NCBI GenBank assembly: GCA_001632425.1
Contig: KV425736.1
Location: 2,587 to 14,220 of the forward strand
From: Neolentinus lepideus HHB14362 ss-1
Lineage: Eukaryota > Basidiomycota > Agaricomycetes > Gloeophyllales > Gloeophyllaceae
Direction of reading: 5' to 3'
Length of the DNA stretch: 11,634 nucleotides
This document shows, piece by piece, positions 1 through 10,600 of this stretch. Within the stretch, counting starts at the first letter, position 1. Each line of letters opens with the position of its first letter. A model generated the notes under the pieces. The model was not told where the DNA came from, did no database searches, and saw only the letters and a list, made by a program, of their open reading frames with translations. The position numbers were made by a program, and so were the translations under genes.

Positions 1-82
1 GGCGGTAACAAGCTCGGCCCAAGTGCGACGGGGAGGAGGAGAAGCCATGCCGGAGTTGGAGGAGTAAAGCAAGGGAGGGACG

Positions 83-877
83 ATGAAGACGATGACTGAG
101 GACAGTCAGGATTTAAGTATGGGGGAGGATGATAGGCCTCCAACGTCGCTAGCCTCTGAAAACGTGTTTTCGGCGTGTTCGACACGATGCGGAAAGCGCT
201 GAGATCACCGACGAATCTCCGAGTGTTCACCGAGCTACGACTCAATACATCGGCGATCCCCGAGGACGCGCACCGCCGGATACTGACATCACCGCCGAGC
301 AGTGGACACCTCACCGCGTCGCATGCCTGTCGGTGCTATACCGGGACTCAATTCGATGACTCAGGATACGCCGAGGCTGTCAAATGTTGCTTATGCGCTC
401 GGACGACGGAACCGATGGCATCGGCGACGCTTACTCAACACCCTGCCTCTTCCATACGATACGACGATCCTCGGAACCTCCGGAACTCAGCCTACTCTCT
501 CCGTGGCAGTGAGTCGCAGCACTCGGTGCATCCATCAAGTGCCGAAACACGCTGAGTCACTCATATCGGTCTTCCTGACACAAACCAGCTGATCTTATCT
601 TCCGTCCGACCTCGCAATAACTCAGCGGTCATTGGTCGTCGTACGATAGGATGCCGTGGGCCCCCGTTTCGGTCTGGTGCCGTCGCAACACTCGGTCAAC
701 CCTCCTTATGAAGTTCGAGGTGATGGTCATCAAGCACAAGTCGTCACAATGCACCGAGGCGCTGTACAGGCTCAAGATGGAAGGATCTTCCCTGGGGCGG
801 CGGTTCCTGACCCACCTAGAGTGCTTCGGAATGAGAGTGGTATGCGGCGAACGATTGGCGAGCAGCTTGGGAGTTGA
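83..877 (+). pseudogene. Degenerate plus-strand frame, unidentified
   Basis: From an ATG at 83 the second plus frame reads like protein for nearly 800 nt, broken by stops at 200 (TGA), 284 (TGA), 590 (TGA), 647 (TAG) and 875 (TGA). Segments such as TPRLSNVAYALGRRNRWHRR and VVTMHRGAVQAQDGRIFPG look like Arg/Ser-rich disordered protein. It may be the decayed start of another retroelement gag, in opposite orientation to the one at 1510-4606. No domain is recognised, and chance openness in GC-rich DNA is a real alternative. Confidence 0.25.
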
Positions 878-1509
878 GCGAGACTCGGCGGTGCATTTCT
901 GGTTGTATTTTCTGATTGTAGATGCATGGAGCGTTAGGGCGGTCTCGGACTTAGCGGTTTCTTAGACTTCGGATCACTTAGTACTTTAGGCGTCCTGTAT
1001 ATTCCTTTCAAGCAGCGAATTTTACCTCACAGTTCACATCTCAAAGCCTCGTTGCGTCTGAATTGCATTCTAAGAAGACCTCGGCGTGAGGTCTTGCGTT
1101 TACCTCTGCGTTTATCATCCCTATTGCGTTCTCCCTGAGTCTTCTGCACCGGCGTTCCCTCTTATCGCGTCATCGAAGTCCTCCGGCATGGAGGAACCTG
1201 TCAGTCTATCGTCCGACTATTGCCCGAGTCCCCGAAAAGGACAAGCTGGTCTAGCCCGGCTCTGAGAACCCTCCGAGAAGCGCTGAGTCGGCGCCGAGAC
1301 ATGTATAGTAAGAGAGTTAGAGAGCTAGAAGAGTTGAAGAGCGTCCGGGTCTACTCACAAAGAGATATATGGTGCCATTTAGTGTTCTGTTTTGCATTCC
1401 TCACCTCCCCCGAGCTTTACCCTTCTGCCCTTCGACTACTGACACTATTAGACGGAGTTCCCTCCGCGTTTTCTAGGTGTTTTTGGTGGTTGTTGTGTGT
1501 TGTAGCCTG
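878..1509. other. Mostly non-coding stretch with weak plus-strand coding traces
   Basis: No convincing gene. A perfect 8-bp hairpin AAGACCTC-GGCGT-GAGGTCTT lies at 1075-1095. An ATG at 1189 opens a short frame (MEEPVSLSSDYCPSPRKG) that stops at about 1263. A second frame just downstream reads LREALSRRRDMYSKRVRELE, a charged helix. Together they could be a frameshifted gag-like remnant on the plus strand. The protease and reverse transcriptase expected after the minus-strand gag are not found here. Confidence 0.3.
1075..1095. repeat. Perfect 8-bp hairpin
   Basis: AAGACCTC (1075-1082) and GAGGTCTT (1088-1095) with a 5-nt loop. No flanking poly-T or partner gene; role unknown. Confidence 0.5.
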
Positions 1510-1512
1510 TCA

Positions 1513-2109
1513 CCGCGATCTCAACTCATCCAGCGAACGCCTGAGCCGAGTATCATACCAGATTGGTAAGTCCAGCTTCACATTCAGTACCTCGTCTACA
1601 CTGAGATTTGCCATGAAGCGGCGTGCTCGGTCGTGAATCGTGACCTGGTTTCCGTCCACGCCGCATCGGAATCTCTGATCCAGCTGATGCTGATCATCGG
1701 AGTCCCCGTAATACGGCCCATAGAATTTCAGAACACGCTCCACATACAAGGCTACTGCCGGTCCCATCACTTCTGGAGGTGAGGGACATCCATCATGATA
1801 CCCTTCCACAAAACTAATGGGTTGGTCAAACAGGAGGTTCCAATACCATGCAGCAATATTGAAGTTAGGGTCTAGTAATAGAGATTCATCTATTAGATGA
1901 TTTCCGCATGTTACCAGGTCCATAATCACATATTTGTGAGGTCCAGTTCTGTAAACAGAGAACCAGTCTGGGTCGTAAATACATACATCCCGGTCGTGAT
2001 TGCAACGTCCGTAACATCTGTAGTCTCCAGGATAAGGGGCACCTCGGCTCAATAAAACAGCCGCCCTCAATGCAATAGGATCGCAGCGAGGTCCGGAATG
2101 CCGTTTCAC
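1513..2109 (-). other. Gag-to-protease linker domain with a duplicated WY-ending module
   Basis: This part of the gag frame has no zinc knuckle or enzyme motif. It contains two similar modules. The first runs from FSVYRTGPHKYVIMD to NFNIAAWYWNLL, the second from FRCGVDGNQVTIHD to KLDLPIWYDTRL. Both follow the pattern aromatic start, V/I-x-D, a Leu-rich middle, then I-x-x-WY. I believe similar linkers occur between Gag and protease in Ty3 elements of Agaricomycetes. Function unknown. Confidence 0.6.
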
Positions 2110-2223
2110 CGGACGTGGCCCCTTCCTTGGTTGGTCATGCGACCAAAATGGACGCCTAGGACGTGTTCCCCATATGGGAGTCCCCCTCGGGATGTATGGT
2201 GGCCCTATTGGAGCCTTGTTACG

Positions 2224-2361
2224 TCACCACCGGGGGAGGCACCTCTCTTCCCTTGAGGGAGAGGATGCATCTAAATCCATAAGCACGAATTGTTCACTGT
2301 AATGTCGCCATGGCGGAAGACCACTCTCCTCCCTTGTGGGAGGGGATGCATCTACTTCCAT
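2224..2361 (-). repeat. Coding tandem repeat, 27-residue unit (81 bp), about 1.7 copies
   Basis: On the minus strand MEVDASPPTREESGLPPW (from 2361) is followed exactly 27 codons later by MDLDASSPSREERCLPRW (from 2280). The DNA copies share GATGCATC and the surrounding CCCTC..AGGG pattern. The unit lies between the zinc knuckle and the linker domain of gag. The second copy ends in a TGA stop. Confidence 0.8.
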
Positions 2362-4604
2362 AGACCCAAGACTGATTTCATTAAGCATCTCCGTAGTCTC
2401 GGCGAGATCACGCAGAGCCTCAGTTCTGTCTAAGTCAACTTCGATATTAAAATTAGAGACACCATTAGGCTTCTCGGCCTTCTTCTGTCACATCTGATAG
2501 CCCTGCGGACAATTGCGAGACAGGTGACCAGTCTCCTTACATTGGAAACACTTCCCTTGCGCTAGCAATTCTTTGCGCTCCTTCTCCGAGAGCGGGGGTC
2601 GCGGAGTTTCACGGTTACTGAACCGGATGGCGGAATTCCCTCCTTTAGAAGTGGCCTTTCCAAATGAGGACTCCGGCTTTTTCCACACCACTGAGGGTCC
2701 CCGAGACGGATTACGGTCTTTACTAAATGCTGGTTTCTGGGAACGAACAGGGTTGGACCATTTATCGTTACCTCCCTTCAGCTTATCCGTTCGCTGGGAA
2801 TCTCTAGTTATCCCGCCAGCCGCCAAAGAGATCTCACATCTCTCTGCGTTTCTGATGACTGTCTCCCAGGATGAATGCTCGGGACTAAGGTCCTCCTTAT
2901 CCCATAGTTTAGCTTGGATGGATTTGTTGAATCCTCCCCAAAGCTTGACGACCTTATCGCGCTTGCTAAGTGTCCCGATCATGTTCAAAAGTTCAGTAAG
3001 TTCGAATACATATTCTTTAACCGTTCGATTATCCTGATGACAGCGACGAATCTTCATTCGCAGATTATCACGGAAATCAACAGGGAAACAATAGTCAAAT
3101 AGACCCGTGAAGAATTTGGTGGTCTTCCATCGCCGTGGATTACTCGACACGGTGTTGTTATAAAAATCGTAAGCTTTCCCTTCCAAATGATGAGAAATGT
3201 ACTGAACATGTTTCCGTTTAGGCAAATGACCATCCTCGATGTATGTCAAGGCTTCGGTCATGAACTTGTTAAACTTTCAAACATCAGCAGTACCGTCATA
3301 TGACGATGGAGGCACCGGTTTGATCAGTGTTCTAGGTATGTGTTTATTGTTTCTCTTCGAACGCTTAGAACGCTTATGCGAGGTGGAACATTTCTTTTGG
3401 CGTCGACGGTCTTCCTCATCTGAAGATGGATCATCGGATTCCGAAGACAAGGAAGAGTCTGGGCTGTCAGATTCGTCGTCTGAGCTCGAGGGCTCAGAAT
3501 CAGTTATCAGGTCAGGGAGATCCGAATCAGAGGAATCTGATGACTCGGATGATTCTGGTGAGCGTCCTTTTGACTTCCTGAGACGCTCGAATGTTCTCCC
3601 TATAGCGCTTTTAGGGTGAAGCTGGTTGGCCGGTCTCTGGCCATCCTTCTCGTGCCGATGCATCGGTGTCTTCAACTTTCGATCAGTCTTCGACTTTGGC
3701 AGTTGCTTAGTCGATTCCTTCGACTTCTGCCTCTCAGTCTTCTTGGTTTCCCGAGGGGCGCTCGCGTGTTTACCCACTCTCGTGGCGCCTCCTTCCTGTT
3801 CTATCTCGGTCTCTAGTCTGGCAGCAAGTGTCTTGAGCGTGTTCAAACGCTCGATCTTAGACTGTCGATCTTTCCCGGCTGCATCCTCTGGCGGGTGGAT
3901 CGAAAACCTCGATCTAACCGACGGTTCTCGGTTTGATCCTTCAATATTCAAGTTAGCTAACTTGATCGAATTCCATGTATCCAGCGCCTGGCGCTGTTTC
4001 TCGACATCGTAGTCTTCCAATTCAATTCCTGCGGAGGCCCAATTTTGTGGGTCAACTCCTTTGCCCTTCGACGTCGAAGGGACTGGCGTGCTAAACGCCT
4101 GGCACCGACAATGGCATTTTGCTCATTCAAGCGATTTCGTTCTTCCTGGCCAAGGGAAGCCTTTGCCTTGTCGACTGTGAGTTTCACTTCTGGGGACAGG
4201 AACGTATCCGTCCCCGAGCTTGCGGATTCTACGCGAGCCTTTTTATTAGTCCTACCAGATCTTTTGCCGCTTGATGCGGGACTTCTCACTCGGCGTCGAG
4301 TAACAGTCTGCCAAATCCCTTGCTCGGACTCAGCCTCAGACGGTGTACCTGTGTTCACAGATTCTTTACTAGTAGGAACTAATATATTATTATTGTTTGG
4401 GCTATTATCACTTCCAGTTACACGAGGTGAACCAGGTAAGATAGGTATCTCCCTCCTCTCGACAGGGACTGGAGAGGAGGGGCTACACGCTCGCACAGTC
4501 TCGGCGTAGGAGCGGTCTGAGACAGGGGCGGGGGGCGCGGATACATATCCAGCGTCCGTGTCGGAAGTTAGTGGACTCGAGGAGATATCCCCCGTACCGA
4601 CATC

Positions 4605-4608
4605 GCAT
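4605..4608. other. Left flank of insertion: GC plus AT target duplication
   Basis: GCAT lies directly outside the left end and ATGC (11060-11063) outside the right. A single pre-insertion GCATGC hexamer with duplicated central AT explains both flanks and restores the interrupted gag reading frame. A GC duplication, with termini starting ATCAGG, is also possible from the flanks alone but leaves gag out of frame. Confidence 0.7.
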
Positions 4609-4635
4609 CAGGAAAATCCTTCCTTGCTAATCATA
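4609..4635 (+). repeat. Left terminal inverted repeat of the DNA transposon
   Basis: It begins CAGGAAAATCCT (4609-4620) and ends TAATCATA (4628-4635). It pairs with the reverse complement of 11033-11059 at 23 of 27 positions; all four mismatches fall in the seven-base middle block (4621-4627). The outer inverted match runs four bases further (GCAT outside the left end, ATGC outside the right), but that comes from a palindromic target site rather than the element. Confidence 0.88.
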
Positions 4636-4890
4636 GCAAATCCTGTATAATATGGTATGATTATGTCAAATTATATGTATTAGACAATTCTCTCTGATTC
4701 TACAGTGCGAGGCTGGTCCCCAAATAAATTTGATGTAATCAGACAGTATTAGACCGTATCATGCAGTATCTGCGACTAATCAGAGTGTACTTATTACGAA
4801 TCACTCTTATTGAAATGATCAAGAACACCAAATTATATTGGCTTTTGATTTGATACACGAGTACTATGTAGACAATGAGGTGGCTACCAA
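4636..4890. other. AT-rich left subterminal region, no gene
   Basis: This 255-bp non-coding stretch lies between the left inverted repeat and the stop codon of the minus-strand gene. It is clearly richer in A and T than the coding parts and contains scattered TGATT/AATCA and TATGATTA-like words resembling those in the right end. In CACTA-type elements such subterminal regions bind transposition proteins; here that is inference. It must also hold the 3' end of the DUF6532-like transcript. Confidence 0.55.
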
Positions 4891-7449
4891 TTACGGCTCA
4901 TCCTCAAATTGCATTAATGCGGCCACGGTTGGCTGAGTCCAAAGGATCGAGGAACCCAGTGTACTTGAAGCACTGTGAAGAGCCTATCAATGCAACCATC
5001 GAAGAACCGGGAGTGTGAATACTCACTTTGCTTCCCGGAAAAGATCAGCCATCGTCCGACGGTAGTTGGCCGGTGCCACATCGCGAACATGCTGGAGCAT
5101 TTCAATGTGGATCTCATACATCTGTGCCAATGCATTCCCGCTGAAATCACATGGGACATACTGGCCAGAACTCCACTCATCAATGGCCGCATGAATCTGT
5201 GGTAAATTGTCAGCAAGAAGTGCACAGATAATCAATCAGACATACCGCGGTACAGACGAGGGCGACCATGGCATCAGACACCCTCTGGACACCATCGCTG
5301 TTGAGAAACAAGTCATGGTGCCACCTTACGAAAGAGTTCTTCCCGGTAAAGAATGCCGTGCGGATGATTGACAGGATGGCTGGGTGCCGCCACGGCTCAT
5401 TCCGCTTCAACTCACCACTCTACAACAACACGGTCAGAACATAGTTCGAAAATACCAACTGAGACACACCTTGTGATTGCCTGCAAACACATATCGCTGA
5501 GAATCAAGCAAGTGCTTGATATAATCCCCAGCACCCGGCGTCAGCCCGTAAAACCCAACACATTGGCTAACAGTGAGCTTCTTGATATCACGCCGCAGCA
5601 CACTGATGCGTCCGTCAACCTCCAATAGAAACATTAGCCGCAGAAGCTTGTATACAATTATTCACTTACGATGTCAGCGAGAGCTTTCCTAAAGCCCACT
5701 TCCCTCTCGTTCTGCAAGCGTGTAGTGACAGGAATATACCTTTGCCCTAGAGAGTCCGAGGCAACCGTACAAGCATCGAGTGCAACCTGGGTGCGACTAC
5801 CAACCTCCGGGTAAGCATTCCTGGCCAGAATATGTTCATGGACCTTATCAATAGCAAGGCGGAGAACTGTCTGCAGCTCCGGGGTCTGCTCCTTCAAGTT
5901 GCACTTATTAGCACTGTTAAAAACAAGAGCCGTGATGTCGTACGGTGCCCCAGCATCAGAGTCCGAGATGGGCCCATCTTCATCTGGAGCATCGCCGTCA
6001 GAGGAGGGATTGTTATGGGGGTAATTTTGAGCAGCAGCGTGGATGGCCCGAGCCTGTGAATGACGTGATGGAGTAGGTACAGGAGCATCTTGCCGGCGGC
6101 TCAGGTGAACGACCTCGGGACGACGTTCGGGCCATTGAGGAGCCTGCGGCGATGATCAGTTGCAAACACGAGAACACTTGTGTGGTTGTACGTACCTCTT
6201 CCTGATGTGCAATACTGCGCTTTGTGGTCTTGGTCTTGCTCTGCACATCTGACAGTGGTATGCCTCCAATTGTAAACCCTGACGGCTGCGAGAGCTCAGG
6301 TTGGATATCATACCCCGACTACACGATGCCATTATTAGCTATAACAAAGATGAGAACTCGAGGAACAACGCACAGGACGTTTCGTGGCACGGCCAGTAGA
6401 GTTTTGAGAAGCTCCGGGCCTTCCTTGCTTTGGAAAGAGATCACGGGTGTCAGAAACTTTCTCCGCAGTGCGGTATGGAGTGCGGGAAGCGGTACGAGGA
6501 GGCGAGGTGGACAACTCATTGAATAAGTCTTGCGAGTTCAGTGAGTGCATCGAGGACCTGCGCGAGGCAGCTTTTGACACTGCTGCCTCATTGTCGGAGA
6601 ACTCCTCGGGTACACTCACATAAGCGGAGTCATAGGATGACGAGCTAGATGCCCGGGCCTTGCGTCGAAGCTTGCTAGGACCACGTGAGATGGGATCATA
6701 CTCCTCTTCATCCTCGGTGCCGTTGTAGAAAGCAGGGGCCTGGTGTATTACATCAGAGTGCTCCATACCACGAGTAATTCGACACATACCTCAGACTCCA
6801 GCGCGTCAGCCAGCCGAGCTGCACCCATGTTCAGGAGGTGCTCATCATCCGACTCGAGAGTGTCAGTCTCACGTTCCTCCTGTTCTTCATCAGCGCCCTC
6901 ACCCTCCCCTTCAGAGAGATTGTCAGACGAGTCTTCATTGATAACTGCAGCCGGATGCTGAGCTGCTGTTGTCGTTGCGGTGCCTGTGACTAGGGCATGA
7001 GAATACGATGAGGAACTGGGCTCAAAATAGCACATATTACCCTTCTTGGACTTTTTGACAGATGTAGGTGCCACGCTTGGAGCTGACCGCTTCAGCTGAC
7101 GTGTTCGAGAGTCACTGTTCTTGTTCAACCACACTACAGCAATCAACTCTGCCTGGTGGCCCCCCCACGATCGTTCAACCTGCTTACCTCGATTTTCTAC
7201 GGCTTGGACTTTTGCATGTCGAGGAGCTGGCGGCCACTGTAAGTTCCGTGGTTGAACTTGATGAATACTTCACTTACCTGACACATGCTCCAGGGCTTGA
7301 GCATCACGCTGTTCCTGCTCAAGCTTGTTGCGAGCTCGAGTTGCTGCAGCCTTTTGCGCCTTTGTCAGGGGTTGCACCTGACTTGCAGGAAGTTGAGCCA
7401 GCCTTGCAGTCGGTGCCTGTACGGGCTGACGCCGTTTTTTGTCCGCCAT
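4891..7449 (-). CDS. DUF6532-like transposon-borne protein, 10 exons, 697 aa
   Basis: Joining ten minus-strand exons gives an uninterrupted 2094-nt frame: 7449-7278, 7226-7188, 7133-6790, 6739-6374, 6318-6196, 6143-5670, 5619-5470, 5419-5246, 5196-5027, 4972-4891. The nine introns are 49-55 nt with GT..AG ends and CTGAT/CTAAT-like branch sites. The start is the MADKKRR methionine, with A at -3. Residues 1-430 look disordered: basic clusters (KKRR; KRSAPSVAPTSVKKSKK) suggest nuclear entry, followed by acidic and Ser-rich tracts. Residues about 432-672 resemble DUF6532, with the helical start KEQTPELQTVLRLAIDKVHE, the core SGELKRNEPWRHPAILSIIR, then AAIDEWSSGQY near the end. The domain's function is unknown. 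Because the gene lies inside the transposon and is divergent from the transposase, an accessory role in transposition is my inference. The least certain splice is the first acceptor. Confidence 0.78.
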
Positions 7450-7668
7450 TGTCGAATGCAAGAGACGACACCGCTGGAGGATGGGCGGGAGGTGCAGGAA
7501 GGAGAGAAAATTAGCCCATGGGACAATAGCGCACAGGCTCACAGTGTATATACGTCTGCGCTCCGAGTATCACGGTGTCCGAGTCGGCAGAGTCGCAGTG
7601 TGAAGTTCATCGTGCGGGGCTCTTTCGATTTGAACCTAAGTCCGTCAGTACACATCTCCTCTAGTGTA
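7450..7668. promoter_or_regulatory. Divergent intergenic promoter region between the two transposon genes
   Basis: The 219 bp between the two start codons must drive both genes. A palindromic TATATA (7547-7552) lies near the middle, about 100 bp upstream of the minus-strand ATG and 117 bp upstream of the plus-strand ATG, so it could serve either direction. The plus-strand frame stays open through this stretch, so an upstream in-frame ATG at 7456 could extend the transposase by 71 residues. I prefer 7669 because the zinc-finger cysteines begin immediately after it, as in related proteins. Confidence 0.5.
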
Positions 7669-10600
7669 ATGGTCGTCTGTGCTGGCTGCTCAACTGAATT
7701 CACGCTAGGCGGCTATACCCAGCATCTTCAGCACACGAATAACCCCCCTTGCAAGGCAATTTACCATGCTATTTCAACATATCTTCCGCCATCACTGCCC
7801 GAGCATATCCATCCAGACTTAGAACACTCACCAGATGAAGAGTTCAGCTCGGCGACAGACCATGGAGGGCCACAGGGACTCAACGATGATGACAACATCA
7901 ACATTCCCAATTTCGGTGGAGATTTTTTCGGGCAAGACTATAGCGCTGATGATTTGGGGATGGTGAAGGATGTGGACATGGAGGTGGATAGGCATGAGGA
8001 CCTAGCAGAACTGGGGGATATCGAGGATGGGGCTGTTAGTTCAGATGATGAGGAAATAGACATGGCGGCTTACTGGGAGCCAGAGGTGCAGGAGCCCGCC
8101 TTCGTGAAAGAGTCACAGTTTGGCTTTGATGAAGAGTCACCAGTGGATGGAACACCAGATGGGAGGGAAGAGCGAGCAAGTGCAGAGGAGCACTTGCATG
8201 TGCACGTCACTGTAGAGAAGTTCACGTTCGGTGCAGCAGGAGCGCCTATCTGTGAAGTTGAGGCTGCGACAACCACCTATCACCAGTACTCTGTGGAGAT
8301 GAATGCATCCGAGACAAATCCATACGCACCATTTGTATCAAAGATGGATTGGGAATTGGCACGGTGGGCAAAGCTAAGAGGCCCAGGGTCAACCGCCTTC
8401 ACAGAGCTTTTGCAAATAGAAGGGGTAAGTGCAGGACTATCGAACAAAAGGTTCATTTATCTTACTAATTTCACGAAGATCAATGAAGCGCTCGGGCTTT
8501 CATACAAAAATGCGGATTCTTTGAACAAGATCATTGATGGCTTACCTGGACGGCCACGTTTTAAGCGGGAGGAGGTAATTGTCGCGGGAGAGGCATTTGA
8601 GGTTTACTACCGCGATGTCCTGGAGTGCATCAGAGCACTCTACGGTGACCCAGAGTTTGCACCACATCTCATTTTCACACCGGAGCGGCACTATGCAGAT
8701 GCCGACCAGACAATACGTCGTTACAGTGATATGCACACAGGGAAGTGGTGGTGGGCAACACAAGTACGTCGAGAACAGTGCATAGGTTCGGTGTTGGATG
8801 CTGATTGATCACTGATGTAGAAGCGGCTTGAACGTGAACGTCACGGTGCGACCGTCGTGCCGGTTATTATTTCATCAGACAAAACTCAGGTCACGCTGTT
8901 TGGAAACAAGTCTGCCTACCCGATATACATGACGATAGGTAATCTACCGAAGGAGATTCGACGCAAACCATCCCATGGAGGGCACATTTTGCTGGGATAC
9001 CTTCCCACAACACGTCTTGACCACATTACCAACAAAGCAGCACGTCGTCAAACTCTGGCAAACCTTTTTCATTCTTGTATGCGACGGATCTTGCACCCAC
9101 TCAAACAGGCAGGTGTTGACGGCATCCCTATGGCTAGCGGAGATGGTGTTAGACGTCACACTCATCCCATTTTTGCTACATTTGTCGGGGATTACCCAGA
9201 ACAACTCCTGGTGACGGCGGTGAAGACAGGAGAGTGTCCACGTTGTCCGGTCCCGCATGACGAGCTTGGAAACTATGATCCAGACTATGAATATGACTTC
9301 CGTGACCTAGACTCCATACTGGACGCCCTCGCAAGCATTTCTGATGGGCCAACAGCCTTTGTCAAAGCATGCACTGCATCTGGCATCAAACCTGTCCAAC
9401 ATCCATTCTGGGAGGATCTACCATACGTTAATATATACCAGTCTATTACTCCCGACATCCTACATCAACTCTATCAAGGTGTCATGAAACATTATATCTT
9501 GTGGATCACGAAAGCATGTGGCGCTGCCGAAATTGATGCACGTTGCCGTCGATTCCCTCCAAATCACAACATACGCTTGTTCATGAAGGGTATCAGCATG
9601 CTCTCACGCGTCACTGGGCGTGAGCATGTGCAGATGTGCCAACTCTTGCTTGGGCTTGTCGTGGATATCCAATTGCCCAGTCGTCAATCCACAGTGCAAC
9701 TTCTGCGCGCGACACGTGCATTGCTGGACTTCTGTTTCCTGGCGCAGTATCCTGTTCATACAGATGAAACACTCGATCTTCTTGAGGCCGCACTGCAGCA
9801 GTTCCATGAAAATAAAGATGTCTTCATCGAGCTTGGCATCCGGAGCGACTTCAACATTCCGAAATTACACGCACTAATACATTATCTACGGTCAATCAAG
9901 TATTTTGGTATGACAGACAATTACAACACAGAATACACGGAACGACTCCACATCGACTTCACAAAAGATGCTTACCGTGCGACAAACCACAAAGACAAGT
10001 ACCCGCAAATGACCAAATGGCTCGAGCGGCAAGAGAAGGTCCTTCGACATGACAAATACATCAGATGGCGACTCGCAGGGTGCCCGCAATCAACAATCAA
10101 GTGCAAGGAAGACGAGCGACCCCGCTTGAAGATGACACGTCACCCAAGCCTCAAAGCCATATCACTGCCAAAGCTGCGGTCCGACTATGGCGCAACATAC
10201 TTTGAAGCTGCTCTGGCTCGTTTTGTGGTCCAGTACCATCAGCCTAATCTCACTCGATTACAGCTGGAAACTGCTGCCGCAGGGGTCTACATACAGTTCC
10301 AAACAGTCCCTGTCTATCACAAGATCAAGTTCCGGAACGAAGACCCCTTTGGCCGCAACACTACACCAGGAACTCTGGATGCGGTGCATGTTAGGCCCAT
10401 GCATCAAGACTCTCGTGGTCGAGATGTACCGCCACAGTTCGACACCGTCCTGGTGAACCTTGGAGCAGGCGCTGATAGAGGTTTACAAGGTATGTCCATC
10501 CTCAAAGTGATTCTGATGCTGTTACACACTGTGTTTACCATTACCACGCATAGGCTATCGTGTTGCTCAGGTGCGTGTTGTCTTCTCGCTACCGCCCCGC

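Larger units (their letters stand above)
1510..4606 (-). pseudogene. Ty3/Gypsy gag, main part, decayed
   Basis: On the minus strand, coming out of the transposon insertion at 4606, one frame runs to about 4090 (Ser/Pro-rich; contains WQTVTRRRVRS). It then shifts by one missing base between roughly 4100 and 4075 and continues to 1510. Features in order: a GKGVDPQNW-type segment near 4060; an acidic Ser-rich tract around 3560-3400; a retrotransposon capsid domain about 3246-2940 (containing FTGLFDYCFPVDFRDNL); a CCHC zinc knuckle CFQCKETGHLSRNC at 2550-2509; a 27-residue repeat at 2361-2224; and a linker at 2109-1513. In-frame TGA codons lie at 3279-3277, 2490-2488, 2226-2224 and 1512-1510. Gag would package element RNA in cytoplasmic particles. 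No protease, reverse transcriptase, RNase H or integrase follows, so this copy is truncated as well as mutated. Confidence 0.83.

Noticed and set aside
3239..3619. Plus-strand open frame rich in Ser, Asp and Glu
   Set aside because: It is the antisense reading of the acidic Ser-rich tract in gag; Ser/Glu/Asp codons on one strand yield similar bias on the other.
7237..7277. Alternative 41-nt first intron of the minus-strand gene, ending at the nearer CAG
   Set aside because: 41 nt is shorter than all the other introns, and the CTTAC there fits better as a branch site for the CAG 10 nt further, giving 51 nt. Both keep phase 1, but the 41-nt version then meets a stop at the next donor.
7285..7668. 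Upstream extension of the transposase frame
   Set aside because: It overlaps exon 1 of the divergent gene and has no conserved look; the zinc finger starts right after the ATG at 7669.
8944..10089. Minus-strand frames within the transposase gene
   Set aside because: Shadows of the coding strand with no domain or splice logic of their own.
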